Origin: Chloroflexota bacterium
GTDB lineage: Bacteria; Chloroflexota; Ktedonobacteria; Ktedonobacterales; Ktedonobacteraceae
DNA length: 5,731 bases
Assembly (NCBI GenBank): GCA_021828635.1
Contig: JAJZEJ010000637.1
Coordinates: 1 to 5,731, forward strand
Direction of reading: 5' to 3'
Below the pieces are notes generated by a model. It saw nothing but the letters and a program-made list of their open reading frames with translations, did no database searches and was not told where the DNA came from. Position numbers and translations under genes: made by a program. Shown piece by piece: positions 1-4,816 of the stretch (its first letter is position 1; every line of letters starts with the position of its first letter).

Positions 1-161
1 TTCCGATCTGACCTCGGAGAAATGACAGCACAGGCTTCCGATTCTGAATGGTCTTCAAAGAAAGAAGAACATAAGGGCGTTTTCTTGCCCGGTTCTGTTT
101 TCTGAACACCATGAGGTCGAGAACAGATTGTACCGAATTGCATCTACAAGGAGTGAACACG
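1..161. other. Upstream leader of the DinB gene / contig edge
   Basis: No gene is seen here. Bases 1-9 (TTCCGATCT) equal the last nine bases of the common Illumina adapter and may not be genomic. A weak hairpin (GGGC at 75-78, GCCC at 87-90) is followed by a T-rich stretch and could be the tail of a terminator for a gene lying to the left, but its stem is only 4 bp. I find no convincing -35/-10 pair for the DinB gene. An in-frame ATG at 111 exists but has no ribosome binding site, unlike the one at 162. Confidence 0.4.
148..153 (+). promoter_or_regulatory. Ribosome binding site of the DinB-family gene
   Basis: AAGGAG ends 8 nt before the ATG at 162. This decides the start: the earlier in-frame ATG at 111 would add 17 residues but has no Shine-Dalgarno sequence in front of it. 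Confidence 0.8.
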
Positions 162-668
162 ATGAGTGAAACAAGCGAAACGTTGGCTTTCTTTACCCAT
201 GGCTGGCAAAACTACCAGAAGCACTTGAGTATATCCCTCGCTCGACTCACACCAGAGCAGCTTACGCTGCGTGCCGCACCGAATCTACGTTCCATCGAAG
301 AGCTGGCGCATCATATCATTGCGGTGCGGGCCGGGTGGTTTCACTACCAATTAGAAGAGGGAGGTGAGGAGTTGCGTACGTTTACAACGTGGGGTGAGCC
401 TGAGAGTCCGCCGTGTTCAGCGGAGGAACTGGTGAGTGGATTGGAACACACCTGGCAGGTTATACAGGATGTGCTGGGACGCTATACGCTCGCGGATTTG
501 CGGTCCACTGTCCAGGACGAGTGGAACGGCAATATCTCCACCCTCAGCCGCGGCTGGGTTCTCTGGCATGTCCTGCAACACGACCTGCATCACGGCGGCG
601 AGATTGCCTATTCCCTCGGAATGCACGGCCTTCCTGCCCTATCTAATACCGACTTATATGGTGAGTGA
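162..668 (+). CDS. DinB-family protein (putative metal-dependent enzyme)
   Basis: A 168-residue protein, the usual length for the DinB/YfiT-like four-helix-bundle superfamily, whose members use three histidines to hold a divalent metal. Many are thiol-dependent transferases or hydrolases, and many have no known reaction. Seen here: His50/His51 at the end of an 'SIEELAHH' helix, in the place of the first ligand, and an 'HVLQHDLHHGGEI' segment (136-148) offering His136, His140 and His143/144 for the HxxxH pair near the C-terminus. Trp- and Phe-rich segments (WF at 59-60, GWVLWH at 131-136) fit the packed helical core. There is no signal peptide or membrane segment, so it should be cytosolic. 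It stands alone: no gene is close downstream on the same strand and no partner gene suggests a substrate. The family call is secure; the substrate is unknown. Confidence 0.85.
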   Translation: MSETSETLAFFTHGWQNYQKHLSISLARLTPEQLTLRAAPNLRSIEELAHHIIAVRAGWFHYQLEEGGEELRTFTTWGEPESPPCSAEELVSGLEHTWQVIQDVLGRYTLADLRSTVQDEWNGNISTLSRGWVLWHVLQHDLHHGGEIAYSLGMHGLPALSNTDLYGE

Positions 669-1058
669 CACTAGGCGAACGTCCCCCCTTGCAAGAAACA
701 AGGCAGATTGTCGGTCACTTTTCCCCCGAAAGCAGGATATTTCACAGGTTCTCTGGGTTTCTCCAAGACCACGTTTTCTCGCAAGGGATGGTTTTCCAAC
801 CATGATTCAGACCAGAAAGGAGTTCCAGGACCATAAATTCGCCGGATTGACGTATTTCATCGCCTTGTTTGGCGATTCTCAGACGATTTTGAACGGGAAT
901 TTCCCCTTTTCTCCTCTCACCCGAAATCGGCGGGGTTATCCGTCAAATTGTGTTTCAGGCGAAGATATTTGTCGGAAAAATCGCTGTGAACTCATCAATT
1001 CAGGCTCGTATACTGGCAATTTTATGGGCCAGAAGTGGCGAAGTTATGGTATTTCCGA
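669..1058. other. Gene-free spacer with small hairpins
   Basis: About 390 bases without a credible gene; the open frames crossing it are low-complexity or antisense shadows. Two neat hairpins are visible: ATGGTT-TTCC-AACCAT (788-803) and ATCGCC-TTGTTT-GGCGAT (859-876). A GGG/CCC mini-stem (895-905) followed by TTTTCT is a weak terminator candidate for the DinB gene. An 8-bp inverted repeat, GTCGGAAA (971-978) with TTTCCGAC (1052-1059), runs up to the longer 15-bp repeat at 1059. 'TTATCCGT' occurs at 936-943 and again at 1063-1070. This may be a decayed mobile-element flank, but nothing proves it. Confidence 0.35.
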
Positions 1059-1073
1059 CCTGTTTATCCGTAC
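1059..1073 (+). repeat. Left copy of a 15-bp inverted repeat
   Basis: CCTGTTTATCCGTAC here is the exact reverse complement of GTACGGATAAACAGG at 3050-3064. Read inward from each end, both copies start CCTGTTTATC, as terminal inverted repeats or head-to-head recombination sites would. The left copy contains the stop codon of the minus-strand HTH gene. No flanking target-site duplication is visible. A perfect 15-bp match is unlikely by chance in a window this size, but not impossible. Confidence 0.55.
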
Positions 1074-1855
1074 TCTTCAGAAAGGTAGAGCATCGGCGCT
1101 TCTCCTGCATCAGCCTCCGAAGATGCCGTTTGGTGAGGGCAATGAGGACAGAGGGTAGAGGCAAGAGCGTGCTGTTGGGCGTAGAGCAGCGTCGCGTCCT
1201 GTTGTTGTGGGGTAATCCACCATTCCTGTTTATTGCGGATCGCTCCCTCCCGATCAATCAGAGCGAACTGGAGTGCGCCTGCCAAGCGTAACTTCTTGAG
1301 CTGATAGAGGTTCATAGAATGTTGAGACGCGAAATCTGCCAGCGTTGTGGAACCAGAGGGAAGGTGCCGCTTTTCCAGACGGCTCAGGTGTGGTAACGCA
1401 TACTGTGGGCGCAGGAGCGAGAGCAAGTGCAGGGCTTCTGGCCGTGCAAGTGGGAGTGGCGACATCGAAGACGAGAAGGAGGTTGTCTCGCTCTGCTGTT
1501 GCTCCATCGCCAGAGCAGCGATGAGAGTCGTGAGGTGTTCAACGTGTTCTTGCACGCGACGAAGCTGCTCTTTCAGCGAGCGTAAGTCCTGAACCTGTGC
1601 CTTGAGATCAGCTACCTCCTGAACCAGTGCAGCCAAGGAATTTTCTTCCTCCTGCTCCTGCACTGGATATTTTTCCAGGTAGGCGTAGACCTCATCGGCG
1701 GCGATACGGAGGCGATTTTTACGATCATGACTGGCCGCCAGTTCACCACGCTCAATGCGGCGATAGATGGTGCGCGGATTGCACCGCATGAGGTGTGCTG
1801 CTTCGGCTCCGGTGAGATACGTGCGTCCTTCACGATGGTTCTGCTGTTTGGCCAT
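1064..1855 (-). CDS. Excisionase/MerR-like HTH protein with coiled coil
   Basis: A 263-residue predicted DNA-binding protein. Residues 13-60 form an excisionase-type winged HTH ('YLTGAEAAHLMRCNPRTIYR', then 'RIERGELAAS' and 'RIAADEVYAYLEKY'), the fold of Xis and BldC/MerR N-termini. Residues 66-120 are rich in Glu, Gln, Leu and Lys with heptad spacing, a likely coiled coil for self-association. A Ser/Pro linker (122-138) leads to a second region (168-230, 'TTLADFASQHSMNLYQLKKL') that resembles another HTH. The tail holds CPHC and a nearby His (236-241), a possible but unproven metal site. I chose the ATG at 1855 because GGGGAG precedes it and the HTH begins soon after; an upstream ATG at 1972 lacks both. 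The gene reads away from an array of TGTCATGACA palindromes, the natural candidate for its target. The role could be repressor, partition adaptor, replication initiator or excisionase. The fold is fairly sure, the function is not. Confidence 0.75.
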   Translation of the reverse strand: MAKQQNHREGRTYLTGAEAAHLMRCNPRTIYRRIERGELAASHDRKNRLRIAADEVYAYLEKYPVQEQEEENSLAALVQEVADLKAQVQDLRSLKEQLRRVQEHVEHLTTLIAALAMEQQQSETTSFSSSMSPLPLARPEALHLLSLLRPQYALPHLSRLEKRHLPSGSTTLADFASQHSMNLYQLKKLRLAGALQFALIDREGAIRNKQEWWITPQQQDATLLYAQQHALASTLCPHCPHQTASSEADAGEAPMLYLSEEYG

Positions 1856-1857
1856 AG

Positions 1858-1863
1858 CTCCCC
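1858..1863 (-). promoter_or_regulatory. Ribosome binding site of the HTH gene
   Basis: On the minus strand GAAAGGGGAG lies just before ATG 1855. The GGGGAG core is only 2 nt from the start, though AAAGG a little upstream has more normal spacing. It supports the start at 1855 over the longer frame. Confidence 0.5.
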
Positions 1864-1961
1864 TTTCTTGGCGCGGTGAGGTGCGTCCATCAGATGAGAA
1901 CAACGTTTCCAGAAGAGATATACGCTTGATTGGGAGGAAAAGTTGCAATCGTAGTGAACGG

Positions 1962-2429
1962 TGTCGTGACACGAAGAGACCATATGAAGCATGGTAGGGT
2001 GATGATGATCCCTACACGTGTCATGACAGGCCGTAAACAACGCCACTCTCGGCACACAGGAAACGTTCATGACAGGTCATCTAAGCTGGTGGAGACTGCT
2101 GTAATGTCTGTCATAATACGCCGGTGCGAGCGAAGAGGCATGGAGCATGCCCATCATGACAAGTCGCACTTCTTGGGGCGTGAGGGAGTCAGGATGGTGA
2201 GAGGTGTCATGACAGGCCATCACCTGTGCGGGAAGAGTAGCACTTGCTCGAAGCTCCGAAGCGATACGCCAGCATCCTCTCTGGTCATGACACGCCTCAC
2301 CAGTGATTCTAAGGATGGGTTCCACGGTCATGACAGGCCGCACAGAGCGCGTGGCAAGCATGGTGGGGGTGTCATGACAGCACCGCACCTTCTGGCCTCC
2401 TGCACAGTGTGTGCTGTCATGACATGACA
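1962..2429. repeat. Array of TGTCATGACA palindromes (operator, iteron or centromere-like)
   Basis: Ten-base sites start at 1962 (TGTCGTGACA), 2019, 2065 (GTTCATGACA), 2109 (TGTCATAATA, half), 2152 (CATCATGACA), 2205, 2283 (GGTCATGACA), 2326 (GGTCATGACA), 2370, 2415, and overlapping at 2420 (TGACATGACA). Those at 2019, 2205, 2370 and 2415 are perfect palindromes. TCATGACA occurs eight times, always in the same orientation, and is often followed by GGCC. Most steps are 43-46 bp, about four helical turns, so many sites face the same side of the DNA; the steps 1962-2019, 2152-2205 and 2205-2283 are longer. Sequence between the sites is not conserved apart from scattered 'AGCATGG' or 'AGGATGG' just upstream. 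Regular iteration of a palindrome next to a DNA-binding protein gene is typical of partition centromeres, iteron origins and large operators. The array ends 45 bp before the -35 box of the promoter at 2475. Confidence 0.85.
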
Positions 2430-2474
2430 CTGTTTATAGAAACAAAATGCGTTTTTACGTCGAAAAACACTCTA

Positions 2475-2503
2475 TTGACAAATGACTCCCTATCAGTTAT
2501 AGT
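2475..2503 (+). promoter_or_regulatory. Strong sigma70-type promoter of the RNA-like region
   Basis: TTGACA (2475-2480), a 17-nt spacer, then TATAGT (2498-2503): perfect -35, 5/6 -10 and ideal spacing. Transcription would start near 2510. An 11-bp dyad, ATAG-TAT-CTAT (2499-2509), overlaps the -10 and the likely start site. The local sequence is AT-rich. It shares ATCAG just before the -10 with the promoter at 4221. It points away from the array into a region with no convincing protein. Confidence 0.8.
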
Positions 2504-2509
2504 ATCTAT

Positions 2510-3010
2510 GTGTTTTGGGATGACTCCTCCATGATGGAGTTGCAGTGATGCACCGCTGCCCCGTGACCTGCTCCGGGAAAGGTCTCAGGAATTCGGTGGC
2601 CTGGATATCGCTGGCTTGAGTGGTACTCGCCGGATATCGAAGCATCGACAGGGGGTGTTTCACCTGATGGATACTTGTCTACGAGGCAACTCGCAGGCAA
2701 GGAAGGAGTGTTGCATCTGTAACGCTCTCCATAAAGCAAACAGGGCGGCATCGGCCCGATCTGGTTCACCAGGTCAATGATGGGTGTGGCTCTCCTGACG
2801 AGCGTGGCCTGGTCTTCCTGAGAGACTGGTACACATCGCACCTGGCGATGTCTGGGATACTCAGCAGTTTCTGAGTGGTCGTTGCCAACGGCTGTCGCTT
2901 GTAGCGATGGTATGTAGGGTATGGAGCGTGCGGACCTGCTAGCGGTACGTGTCCTCTGGCAGGAATGGATGTCGTTTTCGTAGGGTTGCCATCCCACCCC
3001 AAACGGGGTG
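2510..3010 (+). ncRNA. Candidate structured non-coding RNA (or structured leader)
   Basis: Follows a near-consensus promoter, yet no plausible protein is encoded on either strand; the antisense frame of 179 codons lacks protein-like composition. Compact hairpins come one after another: 2604-2638 (GATATC pairing with itself, TGGC/GCCG and GAGT/ACTC around a GGT loop), 2682-2693 (CGAG, GCAA tetraloop of GNRA type, CTCG), 2705-2728 (8 bp, 8-nt loop), 2768-2775 with 2806-2813 (8 bp), 2833-2851 (ACATCGC/GCGATGT, 5-nt loop), 2859-2876 (ACTCAG/CTGAGT), 2880-2890, 2892-2910 (7 bp with wobbles), 2935-2963 (CCTGC/GCAGG) and 2995-3010 (CACCCC-AAAC-GGGGTG). No T-run follows the last stem, so the 3' end is unknown and the RNA could run on as a ~600-nt leader of the recombinase mRNA. 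It matches no family I recognise: no RNase P, tmRNA or group II domain V signature is visible. Some hairpins are expected by chance in sequence of this composition. Confidence 0.45.
2995..3010 (+). other. Perfect 6-bp stem-loop at the end of the RNA-like region
   Basis: CACCCC, loop AAAC, GGGGTG. It is GC-rich and stable, but no T-tract follows, so it is not a standard intrinsic terminator. It may be the 3' closing hairpin of the candidate RNA or a processing site. Confidence 0.45.
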
Positions 3011-3105
3011 CTTCCTGACCCGTTACTCATGGCTTGCAAGCTCATTGATGTACGGATAAACAGGAAAGTAGGTCAAGGCAGGATCGAGGAGCGTCGGCGA
3101 GACCT
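3011..3105. other. Spacer before the recombinase reading frame
   Basis: Contains the right copy of the 15-bp inverted repeat (3050-3064) and GAGGAG at 3086-3091, a Shine-Dalgarno-like sequence 14 nt before the ATG at 3106, which is longer than usual spacing. Nothing else is recognised. Confidence 0.35.
3050..3064 (-). repeat. Right copy of the 15-bp inverted repeat
   Basis: GTACGGATAAACAGG, the exact reverse complement of 1059-1073. The two copies enclose 2006 bp holding the HTH gene, the palindrome array and the RNA-like region. This copy lies about 40 bp upstream of the probable true start of the recombinase, a common position for a recombinase's own site. Confidence 0.55.
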
Positions 3106-3226
3106 ATGGAAGCAGCTTCGAAAAATTCTCAACGTGCTACTGTTCTGCTAGTTTCTCGACAAGGAGCCAACTACGGGCAAACGACCTGGGGCCAAATATG
3201 CTGCCATCCAGCGTCTTGATGCGCAG
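3106..3226 (+). pseudogene. Out-of-frame N-terminus of the tyrosine recombinase
   Basis: From ATG 3106 one frame reads 24 codons ending 'LLVSRQGANYG' at 3177. The main recombinase frame, open only after the TAG at 3149, reads 'GKRPGAKYAAIQRLDAQ' (3176-3226) directly into Met 3227. That segment is typical of the N-terminus of integrase domain-containing tyrosine recombinases, yet it has no ATG, GTG or TTG of its own. Dropping one base near 3178 joins the two frames into a smooth 317-residue protein ('GANYG' then 'KRPGAKY'). So there is an apparent +1 frameshift here, from mutation, sequencing error or programmed slippage. Confidence 0.6.
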
Positions 3227-4060
3227 ATGGGCATTGGACAAAAACGTTCTCTGGCCAAAGATGAGGCCAGAGCGCGCGGCGAATCCCTCTTTGCCTTTTC
3301 CGATGGCAAGATTCATTCCTTCGAGACGCGCAATAACTATCAGAAGATCGTCATGCGTTTTATTGACTGGTGCCGTGATACCCAGCAGGTTCGTGACCTC
3401 GACAAGATCACCGAGCAGGCCGATGAGCTGGTCTCGCTCTACCTGATCGAGCGCATGGAAAACACGGAGCGACAGTATAGTGCCTGGACGCTTCAGACGG
3501 AACGCTCAGGGTTACGCCAATTCTTTCAGGATCATACGCTAGCTGATAGCGTGGAATTGCCACCGCGACGACGTGAAGATATTAAACGTTCACGCCTGCC
3601 CGCCAAACGGGATAGCCATATCAATCTGGACAATTGGCAACACGTCATCACGTTTTGCTTGGCCTGTGGGTTGCGCCGTGAGGAACTGCGTGATCTGCGT
3701 GTGCGTGATGTCTTGGTGCAACCGTCGGATCAGCAGCTGGTGGTGCGTGTCGTCAAAGGCAAGGGGGGGAAATACCGCGCAGTTCCTGCCTTTCCTGGCC
3801 GAGAGCAGGCCATTCTGTCTCAGGTGATAGGCAAAGAGGCAGATGCCCCGGTCTTTGAGCGTCTCTCCAGCTTGCTCGATATTCACAGCTACCGGCGACA
3901 ATTTGCACAAGAATTGTATGAGCATCTCTCTGGTTGCCCGTTACCACCGAAGGAAGGGCGTCTGCACTCGCCCGATCTGGACCGGCGTGCAGCCCTCTTT
4001 GTGTCACAATGCCTGGGGCATAATCGTATCGAGATTATCTTTGGGCATTATATTCGTTGA
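3227..4060 (+). CDS. Tyrosine recombinase / integrase
   Basis: Cuts and rejoins DNA at specific sites through a 3'-phosphotyrosyl intermediate, as phage integrases and XerC/D do. The 277 residues seen contain a SAM-like core-binding domain (about 30-108, 'HSFETRNNYQKIVMRFIDW', 'TLQTERSGLRQFF') and a catalytic domain (about 130-277). All active-site residues are present: Arg150 in GLRREE, Lys179 in the KGKGGK beta-hairpin, His220 and Arg223 in HSYRRQFA, His265 in LGHNR and the nucleophile Tyr275 in GHYIR at the extreme C-terminus. The ATG at 3227 has no ribosome binding site, and coding similarity continues upstream, so the native start is probably 3106 with a 1-nt frameshift between. If translated only from 3227 it would lose about 40 N-terminal residues but keep both domains. 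Expression could come from the promoter at 2475. Its substrate sites may be the 15-bp inverted repeats or the hairpins downstream; neither is shown. Confidence 0.9.
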   Translation: MGIGQKRSLAKDEARARGESLFAFSDGKIHSFETRNNYQKIVMRFIDWCRDTQQVRDLDKITEQADELVSLYLIERMENTERQYSAWTLQTERSGLRQFFQDHTLADSVELPPRRREDIKRSRLPAKRDSHINLDNWQHVITFCLACGLRREELRDLRVRDVLVQPSDQQLVVRVVKGKGGKYRAVPAFPGREQAILSQVIGKEADAPVFERLSSLLDIHSYRRQFAQELYEHLSGCPLPPKEGRLHSPDLDRRAALFVSQCLGHNRIEIIFGHYIR

Positions 4061-4083
4061 ATCAGGCCGATAGGTTTCCAAAG

Positions 4084-4136
4084 AGAATTGTCCAATGCAA
4101 TACTTACCTTTTTGTCTTTCGTCAAAGGACAATTCT
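4084..4136. repeat. 10-bp inverted repeat after the recombinase
   Basis: AGAATTGTCC (4084-4093) and GGACAATTCT (4127-4136) are perfect reverse complements separated by 33 nt. They begin 24 bp after the recombinase stop codon. They could be recombination arm sites, the ends of a tiny element, or a loose stem of an mRNA 3' end. No T-tract follows. Confidence 0.45.
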
Positions 4137-4154
4137 TATAGCCACAAGGATAGA

Positions 4155-4209
4155 GAATAGCAATATGAATACTCAGAGTGAATCTCTCTGGGTATTCATA
4201 TTGCTATTC
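4155..4209. repeat. Long hairpin with a 24-bp stem (MITE-like or bidirectional terminator)
   Basis: The left arm 4155-4178 (GAATAGCAATATGAATAC, then TCAGAG) pairs with the right arm 4186-4209 over 24 positions, with a single T-G wobble and a 7-nt loop (TGAATCT). The 18-bp outer part is a perfect inverted repeat. It is AT-rich and lies between the recombinase and the promoter at 4221. Only scattered Ts follow, so terminator function is possible but not typical. The long perfect stem also fits a small palindromic mobile element or a folded recombination site. No target duplication is visible. Confidence 0.8.
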
Positions 4210-4220
4210 CTCTGTTTCTC

Positions 4221-4249
4221 TTGACACTCGATAGCTCATCAGCTATGAT
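4221..4249 (+). promoter_or_regulatory. Strong promoter with dyad operator, upstream of the restriction remnant
   Basis: TTGACA (4221-4226), a 17-nt spacer, then TATGAT (4244-4249). The dyad ATAGCT-CATC-AGCTAT (4231-4246) fills the spacer and overlaps the -10, as an operator for a dimeric repressor would. ATCAG immediately before the -10 region is also found at the promoter at 2475. The likely transcript starts near 4256 and runs toward the restriction-gene remnant. Confidence 0.75.
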
Positions 4250-4546
4250 AGAGTTCACCCAGAGCTTCTTATAACATCCAGTGCTGGAAGGTGGGGGCTG
4301 TCTATGCCCTCTCGAGCATCTCTTTCGCAGGTACTTGCGAAGCGTGATTATGAAGCACGGACGTACATAATCCAGTTCCGAGACAGTTGCCGGTGTTTGG
4401 CCCATCCGTCTCAATTGGCATGAACGTCTACTCCTAATCTTCCACATCTAGATTGGATTGAGTACCTATGATAAGTTACCACAGCCTGTCGGAATCGACC
4501 TGGACGAAACTGTTCTTCAATCGTCTCTCCATGGGAGGGTTCTCTC
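4250..4546 (+). other. Untranslated leader with hairpins; no gene seen
   Basis: About 300 bases between the promoter and the GTG at 4547. Hairpins: GGGGGC/GCCCTC with a 7-nt loop (4293-4311, one wobble) and TTCGCA-GGTACT-TGCGAA (4324-4341). A frame beginning at TTG 4458 (STYDKLPQPVGIDLDETVL) reads protein-like for about 30 codons and then runs antiparallel to nothing known. It could be the degraded tail of a gene that once preceded the restriction gene, but it is too short to name. Confidence 0.35.
4533..4539 (+). promoter_or_regulatory. Ribosome binding site of the restriction remnant
   Basis: GGGAGGG lies 7 nt before the GTG at 4547. It supports translation from this GTG, which is also where similarity to the restriction enzyme N-terminus begins. 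Confidence 0.65.
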
Positions 4547-4795
4547 GTGTCTGACGCTATTGAAAACCCTGTCATCAACTCGCCTTATGAAGCACCACGA
4601 CAGCATTTCGTCTTCGACAATGAGGGCATCACCAATCAGATTGCCCAGGGGCGTCGCTCAAGCACGTTCTTTATTCCCATTGCTCCACCCAAGCGTAAGG
4701 AGGCTCAGCTTCAACTCGAAGGTATGATGACTGCCGACAGGATGCGGCCCAACGCACTCATCAACCGCATCCGTGGGGAAGTGGTGGTAAATTAA
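4547..4795 (+). pseudogene. N-terminal remnant of a type III restriction endonuclease-like protein
   Basis: 82 residues from a GTG start. 'NPVINSPYEAPRQHFVFDNE' followed by 'GITNQIAQGRRSSTFFIPI' and 'PPKRKEAQLQLE' matches, from memory, the start of the large (about 1000-residue) restriction endonucleases of the type III / BPTD_3080-like kind, which carry DEAD-type helicase and nuclease domains further on. In those proteins 'NALINRIR' is followed by a segment like 'ERVALWRKGGY'. Here the frame changes to 'GEVVVN' and stops, and no continuation is found in other frames downstream. So the gene lost everything after about residue 77, helicase and nuclease included, and cannot be active. The start region and ribosome binding site are intact, and a strong promoter lies upstream, so a short peptide may still be made. 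No methyltransferase gene is present in the window. Confidence 0.65.
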
Positions 4796-4816
4796 CCGAA
4801 GGGCTGACCAATTTTT

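Noticed and set aside
22..31. ATGACAGCAC near the left edge resembles an array site
   Set aside because: Only a half-site, isolated and 1.9 kb from the array; chance is sufficient.
436..1158. Plus-strand frame of 240 codons overlapping the DinB gene
   Set aside because: Its first third is a shadow of the DinB gene in another frame and the rest shows no domain and no start signal.
1962..2429. CRISPR array
   Set aside because: The repeated unit is only 8-10 bp, palindromic and variable, spacing is uneven, and there are no cas genes.
1930..2430. Long open frames on both strands across the palindrome array (165 and 117 codons)
   Set aside because: They arise because the repeated site encodes open codons (for example VMTG on plus, CHD on minus). 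Composition is not protein-like and there are no ribosome binding sites.
2510..3010. Known large RNAs: RNase P, tmRNA, group I or group II intron
   Set aside because: I looked for their hallmark conserved motifs, such as group II domain V and the RNase P core, and saw none. No intron-encoded protein is present.
2506..3045. Minus-strand frame of 179 codons across the RNA-like region
   Set aside because: No recognisable domain, odd Pro/Ser/His/Cys-rich composition and no upstream ribosome binding site; it opposes a strong plus-strand promoter.
3231..4098. 11-bp inverted match (GCATTGGACAA at 3231-3241 with 4088-4098)
   Set aside because: Matches of 11 bp are expected several times by chance in a window of this length.
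4084..4209. Integron attC site and cassette
   Set aside because: The hairpin lacks the GTTRRRY/RYYYAAC core sites, and the recombinase has no visible IntI-specific signature.
4196..4447. Minus-strand frame of 83 codons
   Set aside because: Antisense to the second promoter and leader, with no domain or start signal.
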